Source of the DNA: Phytoseiulus persimilis
Taxonomy: Eukaryota; Arthropoda; Arachnida; Mesostigmata; Phytoseiidae
Length of the DNA: 64,000 nucleotides
Reading direction: 5' to 3'
Assembly (NCBI GenBank): GCA_037576195.1
Contig: CM075102.1
Location: forward strand, 41,722,745 to 41,786,744
Of this stretch, positions 34,153 to 45,900 are shown in pieces (positions within the stretch are counted from its first letter, which is position 1; each line of letters begins with the position of its first letter). Position numbers and translations under genes: made by a program. The notes beneath the pieces were generated by a model. It ran no database searches and was not told the DNA's origin. It saw only the letters and a program-made list of their open reading frames with translations.

Positions 34153-35895
34153 AATGAGAGGGGACGAGTAGGCGATTGAGTGTCTGCTCGGGTGCAGGAC
34201 CGAACGAGGTCGGGATACGAATCCGCCGGCGAAGCTCTACGTCTGAAAATGAGGCACCGGAGCTCATGAGTTCTTTTTTTTTTGAGCCCCTTTGAGGCCT
34301 CGCGAGCCCATATTCGCTTCGACCCGTGATCCGCCGTCTGATGAGACTAGGTTGGACAACTCGAGCCGGGACAAGTCAGAGCGAAAGCAAACGAGGAAGA
34401 TCAGGTGATTGGCTTGGAAGAAGGGTGGAACGTCAACGATGTGAACCAACAGTGAAGAGGAACCCGAGAAAAACACTGAAAGTCTGCGACCCGCCGTGTC
34501 CGTGGGTCTTCCTCTTACATCCGTCAGTGAGTCTGAGCCGAATCTCGAATGAGTTGGTTGGACTCGAACGCCGGGTTTCCTTGTCTTCCCGGCTCCATGA
34601 ATAATGCACGACGTGGCACGGGGTCTCTCCGATCTATTTCTGTGCTTACCACTCAACTCAATCATCAAAATCCCGCGACCGCTGACAGCGCCGTCCTCAA
34701 CATCGGCGGCTGCGATCCTTCGAGGACCAGCTGTTGCTCTGGAATTCCAAGGAAAAGCGCCCTCGCGATACGTCAGCGAACTATCCTCCGCCACAAAACT
34801 CGTTCGCATGATGTGCAAAGTAGAAAGACGGAAGAAGGCCGTCTGGGTTTCCTGACTCCTCGACAAAGATAGCCTCGATGCTTCCCTCGGCGTTTACTGT
34901 TCGAACTCACAATGGCGAAATTTTCGCGAGCTAGCCGGACAAGAGGGAAACTGAGAACTGCGAACAGTGTTGTGCTTTTCAAAAGCTGCATCCGCCTCGC
35001 AGAAGAGGACTGGATCCATCATGACATTGAGGGAGCGTTAATTCTTCACTCCTCACAGGGATCGTCGATCGAGTTTCTATGCTCCTCTCTCGTGTTCCTT
35101 CCTGCTCAGGATCCGAGCTTAGCCTGGAGGAGGTTTCGCTCTTTATTCACGGAACACTCCTGAGTGCGCAGCCGTGACAAACGTCGATACCTCGCTGTTG
35201 TCCACGAGCTCGAATGGTATTCAGCAAGTAGTGTTCGTCCGCCATCTTGGTTTGTGTTTCCGTGTTAGAAGAGAAAGAAGCGACTCACATGGCTCGCCAG
35301 AGAGAAGCCTTCTCACACTCGGGAAAGTCACTGGACGTGTGCGAAAGGCGCCCCGAAGCGCAGTTTCAAACGATAAGAGTTCTGTTCGCGTTGGATGTCC
35401 TCGATGACACGTCGTGCTCTTCGGTTGGGGAAATTTCGCTCGAATGGGTGCTTACGGCAGTCTAGTCCGCGGACCATTTGCTTGAACTTGGCCGAACATC
35501 GCCCCCTGTCCCAGCCGAGCGGAAGCAGCAGACGTTCCTCGATGGTCTTTGGGAGTTTCTCAGCCCCACCCCTCCCCCAATAACGGACACTGTCTGCAGA
35601 GTTTCTTTCCCCTATGCAGACTAAGTATTTCACTCCGCGGCCACGGCAAACATCGCAGCCGGAGCTCGGACGCCTTATCTACGAGAAGGCTCCGATATAT
35701 GTATCTTTGTTCCGATATATCTCGTCTGGAGCTGTCGTCACACAGTCTGCTCCTCGCGCGCATCGGGGCGCTTCCGATAGCACGCCTCTGTTCCCCGTTG
35801 CGCCCCCGCTTAATTCCACGAGTCATTGTTTGGAAATCCAAACACGACTAATCTGAATAAATTACGCATCCGATGCCCTCTCGACGCGGCTTGGA
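34153..35895. other. No recognisable gene
   Basis: Frames stay at or below about 107 codons except one 200-codon antisense frame that begins just upstream (34264..34866, -). No known domain is visible. The string cccctcccccaataa at about 35570 resembles one at about 13981, but the likeness ends there. Confidence 0.5.
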
Positions 35896-36021
35896 ATGAA
35901 GCAGTTGATTCGCAGAATCTCGGCTCATCAGCACCATCGACACCAACAGCATCAGCGTCAACAACGACAGCAACGCCGGGTTCAACTACAACGAGCTGCG
36001 GAACCGACAATGCTCAATTAA
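35896..36021 (+). other. CAN-trinucleotide (opa-like) tract, short Q/H-rich frame
   Basis: Between about 35926 and 35996 nearly every triplet is CAN, GCN or AAC in one phase or another. From the ATG at 35896 one phase reads a 41-residue frame with a glutamine/histidine core (HQHHRHQQHQRQQRQQRR) ending at TAA 36019..36021. Another phase gives a serine/threonine-rich run. Such CAX tracts are common inside exons of arthropod regulatory proteins, where the Q/H phase is normally the coding one. No flanking splice sites or known domain could be tied to it, so it may be only a diverged trinucleotide repeat. Confidence 0.3.
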
Positions 36022-39000
36022 GTCGCGCTATATAAGACGATCGTTGTTCCAGGGGTTTATCTCGTGTCGTCCTCAGGGAGCGTTCTCGGGTGCGGGGGGA
36101 ACGATGGAACAGAGAAATGTACACCAAGGCTAGCCATGGACTGAAGAAATGGGAACGAAATGCCAGACATCAAAGCCTGCAAGGTTTGATCCGGTCGATG
36201 AGATTTTCCATGGAACCGTCAAACAATGTGCCCGACCGAGCGCCTGTCAAGGTTTGGACTCCGTCCGACGCGCGAAGAAAGCTTCAAATCTCGTAATGAC
36301 CTTACGAGGGGATTTACACTGCCTTGACGAAAGGAGCTGTGGCCTCATACTTCGTCCAACAAGTCTAGCAGGTGGAGGCGACGCTGACGACAACTGCACC
36401 ATCGGCCCGCTGCGCCGACGCAGAGCTCAAGGAACTCTCGTTAGGCCCCGACACGTCCGCATGTACGTGCAAGCCGCTTATCGATACCGTCCTTGCTACG
36501 GGCGCTCGACCGGATGGCTGCACGACCGTCGGGAGGGTAGGCGAGCGAGTTGGCGGGCAGCTAACACGATTGTGTAGAATAAAGGATCCCCATGGCCCAC
36601 ATTCAAATACCTCTCGACCACCTCTAGGCGACTGCCGGTTAACGAAGGGGACGACCAGACACTCGCAACCGAAACAAAAGAAGCGAAGCCCACGGTTGTC
36701 TCCTCCCCGTAGTAGATAGGAGGCACTCTACTGAATAACAAAATGGCGACAACAAGAAGGAAACCTCATTTCGGGAGACGTTGACGGCGAGGTGGGCGGA
36801 CGAGCAGAAAACCTTGTTCCGGATAAAGGTCGTCGAGCGGTTGTTGGAGCTGCCTAGGTGCTGGCCCAGGCGCTGTGTACCCATAACTTCGCGGAATGAA
36901 TCCGAGCTACGGAGCTATGGGCACATCAAGTCGCGCTCATAATGTCCCCAACGGTATGTCCACGGTACTTTAGGAATCTCGTTTATACTAGCCCGTGGCG
37001 GCAACACCAGCAGCCGAGAGAAGTGAGCAGAGCTTGGTATGTTGTAAAACAGAGTAGTTTTCTGCTGTCGATACTGTGGACCAACAGCCGGAGCCGTCGC
37101 CGCAGTCGGTAGAATTACGACGCGACCCCACGTCCAACCTGTGGCCGTTAAGGCGCGAAATCCCAGACGTGAGAGCTGGAACAGCGGAGATGTTTAACAA
37201 CTGCTTTAGGAGCTCGGGATTTTGTTGGGCTCAAGAAGCCGGAGCTCTGTTTGAAAATATTTGTTCATGCTCAGCCAGCCATATGTACCCTGCAGGCGCT
37301 CTTGTCGAGAAATTCTTCTCGGGCTCATTCCACGAGCTCTCCCACGACTGGCTGACTTTGTCTTCATCGCGAAAAGGTTCCGTCATCGTACTTGAGGTCG
37401 AATTCTAGGTTCCTCGTACAAGATCACGATGTTATGATCGCACAGGTGTTGGTGATGAGATAGTGGTCGAGCGTAGATCGATGGAGGAACGGCTTTCTAC
37501 GAGCCGAGCGAGCGCGCTCGCTTTCGCTCATCATACATATCCGGAAACTATGAACTTTCCACTCGGAGTCCCGTGCGGGCATCGCGCCAGTTTGACTGCA
37601 CGCTCAACTTCGAGGGCACGGAAGAGAGTTGGGAAGATCGCGGAACGACGCGCACGATAAAACGCTGTCGAAACGCATGAACTCCCGAGTCCGTCTTGCT
37701 TCAATGAACATGGCAAGGCGCTTCAAATTTCTTTATGCGCGAGAACCGGAGACGAGGATCACAGGGAAAAACGAACGGATTGCTACTCACTCAAGCAGAG
37801 TAGCTACCCTGTTGGAGCGCGAACGCGAAGCTCGAGTGGAGCTGTTTCAGTCCAGCATCGATCATAGGAACTTCGGCCTTGGATTAAGCTTGACGGTCTT
37901 GAACCCTCACAGGATCCACACGCTCGCTCGTCACAACTTCTAGAGATTAGCTCTTCTTCGCTCGACTTCGAGAATACAAGGTCGGAAGAGACTCCTCATC
38001 ACCGAAACAGTTTCCGGGGAGGATTCCGAGTTGAGCTTCATAGGTGGCGAATGCTTTCTCGCACGACTGAGCTAAAGGAATACTTGAGGAGCGGTCGACA
38101 TGGGGCGGGCGTCGGAGTCGAGTGAAGAAAAAAGACCAGCCATCACAGGCGGACAGGCGCGTCGCATCGGAGGAGAATATCCCATCCAACAGCTGTAACA
38201 CGAGCCCAGCAGCATTCGTCTCATGTTAGTTGATAGCCATAACTGAGTCCGCAGTGGCTGAACAGCGGCCACATGAGCGCGAGGCTTGAATGATCGTCAG
38301 ACGAGGGTAAACAACACGTCCTCGCGGAACGCGATCGGCCAAACCCGGACGTGAGGCTGACAAAAACAAATTGAGGTTTCGATACGGAGCCCGCGAGCGA
38401 GGGATCACCCGCGTCGACTCAAAGCTTACGTGATTTGAGCAACCGCCCGCCCCATCGGCCGCCTTCAGAGGCGGTTCAAACGCAGATGCGCTTTGCTTTC
38501 GAGAGATAGGGACCGCTTCCCCTACTGGTTAGAAATTGATGAGGAGTAGGGTGTTTTCTGGAAGAGAAACCCGAATATAGACGACACTATGGGGATGGGA
38601 GTTGAGGAGGATTCAACGGCGTCTGGAAGAAGCGTGTTGCAGACGCATTCCGTTGCGTCCACGACACATGCAGTGCGGTTCGCGTGCTTCCAGAACATAA
38701 CGGCTCTATGACTGATCTCATGGAACACCGAGCGTGGAAAAATGTGACGGAACCCGGAACACGCTGCAAAACAGCCACCCTCTCTCATTCTCATACAGGA
38801 GGACGCAGCGAGCGAGTTCGACAGCGACCCGTCATGTCAGCCAGCCCGTGAGAAAATCTTCAAACCTCGAACAAGTGTCTAGTCCGGATTCTGTACGGAG
38901 AGAGAGTATTGGGGTGTCGACTCCGTTCTCCGCTCTAGATTCTTGCGATGTAGATCAACGCAAGCGACAGCAAGGGATTGCGACCGGAGCAGCCAAGTTT

Positions 39001-42000
39001 GCTCCGCTGATCAAATCATGACCGCAGGTTAATAGTTTCGCTTGCGGGCTATCTGGAAAGCAGCGTGCCGTAAAGCATCAATTCGGACCAGGATTACGGG
39101 CTGGAATGGAATTCGCAGGCAACCACGCTTGCGAAACCATTTCGTCGGAGGACCAATCATTTCCGTCATCAAAAGCGAATGATGGTTTCGCAGCCACGGA
39201 AAACGGCCATCTCTCACGCCGTCATGACCTGGGAGAGCTTTTCATTCCGTTGTTGAATTGGAGCCACTCATTGTCAGATGAATCGAGGTGGACGTTCAGC
39301 CTCTCCGACCAGCATTCCTCCCTCTGGTTTCGAAACCTTGATTCGATCGAGCCTGGAATGGGCTTGGCGGTGGTGGTAATCGTGGCTGGTGGTGTCATCG
39401 GAGGACTTACCAGTTATTCCTTTTTGAGGTAGGAGGCTGAAGTAATTAGAAGCAGTTTTGGAAGGAGCGACGGATGATGATGGACTCCATATCGGAGCCT
39501 TATGCGCCGGATGGAGAGGGAAACCATGCCTACCCTGGGTGGGACGTCATGGATACGCCTTGTTCGCGAAGGATGGAATCTTCACTCGCCCAGTCGCTCC
39601 CTGGAGATGCTGTTCGTCCGATGCAGAACGGTACAGACTGAGCGACCGTGGTATCAAACGGGCTCTCTTGCCAGCGAATACAAAGGTCCTCGAGGAATCA
39701 GAATGATGAGGCCCTTCGACATCCAGCAGGGTCAAAGCGAGAATGACGGAGCATTCGAGAGTTTCGTCCGCAATGCCCTCGAAGACTCTCTACGGAGAGT
39801 GTGAAAGAGTCATTTCCTTCTCTAACTGTGGAATGAGATAGAAGACCGCCGACTGGCAGTGGTAGGACCCGACTATTTAGGTGGGCGCGCGGTTCCCTCG
39901 CGACACAAAACAGAAAGGGTGGGACGTCCGACTTTCATTACCGACTTAATAGACTGAAAACCAGACTCCGAGGCTTCAAAACAAACCAGCGCATTTATAT
40001 TCGCTTCACGTCCTGATTCCTCTTCCTCTCGCCTCTGGCCTGGGAGATTTTAGAATCGACGACCGCTTCGAAGGGCAGATCTGTATGTGCCTTCCGTAGA
40101 AGACACGTACACTCAACGAAGTTGAAGTTTTGAGGCGAGTACCGAAAAAGCGTTGCCCTCTCGATTGTATCCCGGTCACCACAAGGAGCTGTGTAGCTTC
40201 CGACCAGTTTTTCCCAACAACACAGCTAAGATCGGGCACTGTATCGTCCACATACATATGACCACCTGCAAGACCGGAGAGCTGCCTCTGCTTGGGTTGT
40301 TGACCACATACCCGAGATGAAACATTGTCCCTCCCTTCGTGCATCACTGCAGCCGCCTGGGAGTTCCCGGCAGTCTGAGGCTAGGGCTCATGGGGTCCTA
40401 CCAGAAGCTTTGTCACCTCACCTAGGACTCTCTATGGAGCAGTGCAGTAACAGACAGTATTCACAAAGCTCGCCTCGGAATCGTGCAGGAATCTCGAATG
40501 GCCTGTGCTGCATGGGCGTGGTGTCGGTTCGAGAATGTTCCTGCAGTCTGAGAAGCACCACCGAGCAGCCGCGTTGCGAAGGGCTTCTGGCTCGCTGGCG
40601 CAGGCAACCGACGCAAGAGCTTTCTTGTGATGTTCCTTCGGTTTCCAGTGAGCAAGCATGGGGCACTCGGTAATTGCACAAGACCATTTGGTTGGCGTAT
40701 CGGTGCGACATCGACAAGAAAAACAACCATACATTTTGCCAACCCGCGCCGACAGGCGGCCGGAGCTGCGGTCGTAGCGAAGAGCCACGAAGCCAACATC
40801 GGCCTCGCAGCGACAAAGGCAAGGCTTAGCCGCAGAGAAAGCAAATCAATCCCGCACCTGATAAGCCTGGGAACATTAGTAACGCGTTAGAGGTTAGAAT
40901 CGGAAACAACCTGGATAGCGGCGAAAATGATTGGGCGGGGAACTTCGTCGGAAAACCGGAGTCAGCCGCCGGCAACGCCAAATAAGTTTCGAGACTTGCC
41001 GGATAATTCTCCGATGAATGACTGCGCTGCTTCTCGGAAAACGATGCGGGGAAGAAAACAAGTCAACAGATTCGCGCTTGCGACGCTGAGTTATCGAGAA
41101 TATTGGATTTCAGGGCCAAGTTATTGAGACTCCTCGTTCGTGACCTCATTTTGAAGACAGTCTGAGCCGCTTGGTATCAGATTCCGCCGTCAACATATGT
41201 ATCCTCCATTCTTTGTACCGGAGTGTTCCGATCATAATGGCGAGCTCATGCACGGCACATGGACTTATGGGCTTCATTTCGGCACGCGATACTATCTATT
41301 CAATTTCTTCCCTCAGTTGATCATTGAAGGTTGATCGGGAACCGAGTGCCGCGGATGTGGAGCGGGGTTGCGACGCGAAAGCGGGCAGCGGAGCGATTAC
41401 TCATCCGGAGAGGTCAAAGAATCGAAGACGCGGATCCGGACAACCATGTACCGCGGCGTTGGATTCTGCAATGATGTGCAAAAACTTGAAGTGAATTTCA
41501 CGGAGCGAAACCTCTGAGTTCGAAAGCTCGTGGGACTGATGAAACCTTCACTGATGGGACTGGGACTGATGAAGATCGGAATGAATTCAGAGCATATTTG
41601 CTGCGCCATTCTGTGACTCGAATCCTCAAAACAGTTCTGATGGCTGACGGATATTCGTTATCTCGATCGAGTTGTTCGGGATCATCGCCTGGAACCGCGC
41701 CGCTCCCCTATTGTGTGAAATCTGTGATTGACGACGATGACAGGACATGGAACAACGAGACTGAAATATTCCGTCCGTTGGGACTGGCTCGACGTTGAAT
41801 CGACTGTCTACTGTAGTTTCCAAGAAAGTACGAGGCGAAATTCGTTCATACGTAGGCTCGAATCCACGGGAACTCGCGCTGATAGAGGTGAATCCTATGG
41901 CGGAATGGCGGGACCCAAGCTGGCGGGACTTCTGAAAGGACTGGAGAAATGGGTCCCCGCCTAGAAGACGCTGTTGACGTGATAGAATCAGGTCGTATGG

Positions 42001-42683
42001 AACTGCGATGTCGTGCGAAAATGAGGTGAACAAGGAGCGACATCGATGGGCACGCGTTTCGCAGAAGATACATGGTGAGCTCAATCGTCCGGAATCCGCG
42101 TAATAACGACCGAAGATGAGATGTTTTTCTTCCCTCAAATCCAAGGCGAGCACAAGAGAACGTTATAATTCCCTCCCGGCAGACAGCTCTGACATGAAAA
42201 ATGGTTGTTGTTGATAATATATGACACGTGCTTTCGTTCCAAACGAGCCCTCATCTCTTATCTCGCTGAGAAGAGTCACCCATCGCAAGGCACTCCCCAA
42301 CCTTGACGTGGTGTGATGTTTTTCTCCCCTCGGAAAACCCGCAGCGATTCCGGTCCCGATCCAGAAGCAGAGCGGAAAGAGAAATAAGAATGCGGGAAGA
42401 CTGCACGAGACCGAGTTTCCAGCCAGAGAAACTGGATGAATTCCTATGAGAAGCAAGCTCGGGTTGAGGAATTGTGCGTTAGGCCTGTGGGTATTTGGAA
42501 CCGTTTTTTTTTCTCTCAGCAAGGGCTCACTTTTGTCAGCGTCATGCCGGAGACAGTTCCGGAAGAGGGCGGGAAGGCTTCGGGTGGCAACGAATGTTAG
42601 AACCCTTGTTCGACTACCGAGGGCCCCGAGCACTGCTCACGTCGATCCGACGCGCACCTGTAGTCGCTGTGCTATCCCCTCAG
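36022..42683. other. No recognisable gene
   Basis: Frames reach 175 codons (41626..42153, -). One + frame ending near 39432 closes with a hydrophobic run (GLAVVVIVAGGVIGG) followed by a donor-like ag|gtagga, but nothing upstream or downstream completes a gene. A 12-bp direct repeat gggactgatgaa occurs at 41532 and 41562. At about 36740 an aaaATGGCGAC string resembles a YY1/Pho site or a translation start, but its frame stops after 13 codons. Confidence 0.45.
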
Positions 42684-42910
42684 TTCTCCTCATAATCCTT
42701 GGTTTATCAATCGGAGCCCCGTATCAACCCGCGGCTCGGTGGGTTCACTCCCGATCGCGAGATGATCCGCGGATCCTGTGCGTCACGGACGAGGATTGTT
42801 ACAGGAGAGCTAAGTTGAGATATCCAAAGGACTCAGACAACGTCGAGGATCGGAAGCCGAGCTTTCGCGGTCAGGAACGGAGGCCCGGGTCCCTGTGCGA
42901 TGAAGGATAA
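42684..42910 (+). CDS. Weak candidate terminal exon, small secreted-type protein
   Basis: A pyrimidine-rich acceptor-like site (ctatcccctcag) ends at 42683 and is followed by 75 codons to TAA. The frame starts with a short hydrophobic run (LLIILGLSIG) that could be the second half of a signal peptide. A charged stretch follows, with three cysteines (CVTDEDC, later SLCDEG). The start codon would have to lie on an upstream exon that I could not find. Read without splicing, the same frame extends back to an ATG at 42446 (154 codons). No family is recognised and no poly(A) signal follows closely. The idea rests on the acceptor and the hydrophobic-then-cysteine layout only. Confidence 0.12.
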
Positions 42911-45900
42911 AATTTGACCGACGGTGGCTTGCTGTTCGGCAGGAGAAGATCCCCTACTGGAAGTCTCTACTCAGGGTTTTCGCCCGAACTTATTTTCTCA
43001 CTCACAAGAACGGTCATCAACGTGTCTTGGTTGACGCAGAACGGTGTCGAAATGGAATGATATCTCTCCCCACTAAGATACACTTCGTGGTGGCCTCCCC
43101 GATCCATCAATGGAGTCAGAAATGAACTATTCAACTCTGAGTTGGTGCGCGCCTTCCTCGGCAACCTCTCGCGGTTTTTGATCCTTCCTTCGTCAGCATC
43201 TTGGACTCACGTGAGAATATTCTCCAAAGTCACCGCTGGTCAGTGCCGTCGCGTTCGCTCTTACCTCTTCCCGCGATGAACGCCTCCGGCACTTCATCAA
43301 AAAAAGCTTGCCATCTCTGTGTACCAAGACCACAGGACTGGAGTTGGGAAATGTTACGGCCGTAGAAGCAGCTCCATCGGTGGCGCGTTCTCGATCGCGA
43401 TGAGTCTTTGTTGTAGGGAGAAGCTCGTCACTGAACGCGACCGTAGGTCGATAGCTTCCGTGGACTCCGGCTTTCGCCCCTCTTGTCACTAATAGTATAT
43501 TCATTCAAAAGAATTGTCGATCGCTGCATCGGACTCGGGTTCGCAGGATACTGCAAGGTTCGAGACTCCAGGATGGAGTCCTGGCAAGTCGTGAGAACGA
43601 AAGCTCCCCAGATTGGTATGTCCTAATTGAGAATCTCCCCCCGCGATCGCACATCGCTTCACAATGACCTCCCACATTTACTCTAATGGAAGAGCACGCC
43701 CGACCATTTCTCGAGTCCGTTGCGGGGTGCTTCTATATTGGAGCGTGGCCGTCTGTTGGAGAACTTCCAGATGATATGTTGAAAAGGTATGCTCGTTAAT
43801 TCTTTGACCCACTCATGGGGTCATTGTGCGAGCCGAAGTTCGCGCCTCAACCTCGAGGCTACGTGGGCGAACCCTGGGCTCAACGTCCCTTGTTTACTAC
43901 ATTCTGAGCCCGAGAGTTTTCTCGAAAGATACGGTTTCGTCGAAGCGCCAACAGAAACCATAACTTGGGATCCCAGAACAACACGCGATGGGTCACAAAC
44001 GACGTCTTTCACGTCGAGCGTACCTGCGGTCACGGACCAGGAACTGACCTCCCAACCTGTCGAGTGCCCCGAGTCTGACCGATTAGCGACGAAATCAGCG
44101 ACGAAATCGAATTCTCGAACGTTTTGCTCATTCTTTCCCCGTTCTCCAGCTTCACTGTGGATGATTTTTTTCGGCCCACACCATGGCGCGCGTTCTGCCA
44201 AACGTGCTCGGTCCGGCTTCTTTTCGCAGGAATGGCTCGACCACTCCCTTTGGCTGTCGGTTCCTCGCGGTTGCTATCCAAAACACTCCAAGTTTCATTT
44301 TCCGAGGCTTCCTTTAAAATTGAGTCGTTCCACGTTTCTTCCGTGAGGCGAGAGGCGAGTTTTTGTGCTGTAATCGGAGCGGACAGAACACTGACGGGTG
44401 TTCAAGTCGGAGTTTGCGGAGGGTGGGAGCGAACAACGATTTGAATTGATTCTATCCGCATCGAAGCGGGGAATTTCGGAACCGCTGACTGCTGTATAAT
44501 GAAGAACACAGTGGGCATGATAAATCGGCTGAAGTAGACGAGTTGTTCTGGAAATTGCCTCGCTGGAAGAAACCTCTTTATAAACCCAAATCACGAGCTC
44601 CTCGAGTCCAACCTAGAGAAGAAATAACACTGGCGCGGGGAGGAAGTTTGGAGAGAGAGCCTCACGCTCAAGTTTTGTGGGAAGTTCGATTTTCCAGAGC
44701 CCAGCGCATTGAAACTCGTTCTCCAGCTCCGAGGAGCAGAGAAACGCGGTCGTAGTCACTTGCGGCAGTCCTTCTTTAGCCGCGGAAAAGGAATATATCA
44801 AAACTGCAGAATATCCTTGGACGAGCAGAGTGTGGATGGTCATCGATGAGAACTCAATCGATGGTTGCGCTCTCTTGTCATCTCTCCAATCGATCGATGC
44901 CGGTCTCGGCCTCAAGATTGCTCGATGGTTAGATGGATCAATAGCAACCATCAGGTGGAGTCAAGATGACGGGAGAGAAGTGCAGTCGAACCTCATCATC
45001 GGTGGAGCTGGATACGTCGCCTCGTTCGCGATTCTGCCATAAACATTCGTGTTAAACCCGCTTATTCGACTACGCTCGTAGCCAGAGAAGTAGAAAGTGG
45101 ATATAACTCTGTGATACAAGGAATCGTGGAGCATAGCAGAGATTCTTACGCACTTGTGCTCACTGAATTCCGTGTTTGACATCCCTTTGCGAGGTGATAA
45201 GAGGGATGATACTCGGAGGATTACGATATTCAAATATCTCAATGCCAAAATGGTTCCACGATTGACCGAGCTCTCTCGCGCAAGCATCCGATTCTGTTCC
45301 CCGTCAGTAGCTTGTTTAGGAGGCCTGTCCATACTACTTTCATTGCACCATCAATACCATGAAAATAGCCGGGACCCTTCTGAAAACAGCTTAAACAGCC
45401 GAATCCGCTCCCTCCGCGTGAAGGAGTTCCCTATCAGCCGTTCTGGGATGAGCCTGTGATCTCAGTGCGAGTCACGCGAGGAAACATCCCTCTTCCTAGA
45501 ATGGTTAACGGCTCCTGGTTTCGGACCGGCATTAGTTGGGCTTTTCCATTTCGAGCTCAAAGTTCCGTCTATCCCAAAGGTTTGTATGATCGTATCTAAA
45601 GAGCTCGATGGACTGAGTCAGGTCGTTGCGCTCCATAAGCGCTGAAGAACACGTCTCCCGGGTTGGAAGAGCAGCAGCCTGAACAGCTCATGCATTCTTC
45701 GCCGGAGCGCATACAGCAGTTCAGAACTCGGATATATAGGCCTTGAAACTGAGAAATCTTCATTCAACGACGCATTTGCTGCACCGGCAAGTTGCATCTC
45801 CGACGTCCTCGGAAACGACGACGAATACGACAGGAAAGTTGCCGCAAAAACAATAAAACCCCGAGAGCAAGCCAGAGCACTGCGCAGAGGCTCGCAGAGA

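Noticed and set aside
34555-34595. Minus-strand gttcgagtcc resembling a tRNA T-loop
   Set aside because: The flanking five bases do not pair and no cloverleaf can be built; the nearby gccggg/cccggc is a simple short hairpin.
36735-36775. aaaATGGCGAC as a gene start or YY1/Pho site
   Set aside because: The frame stops after 13 codons, and a single short motif match is expected by chance.
39340-39432. Hydrophobic segment GLAVVVIVAGGVIGG followed by a donor-like site as a membrane-protein exon
   Set aside because: No acceptor or conserved flanking sequence was found, and all other frames nearby look equally protein-like.
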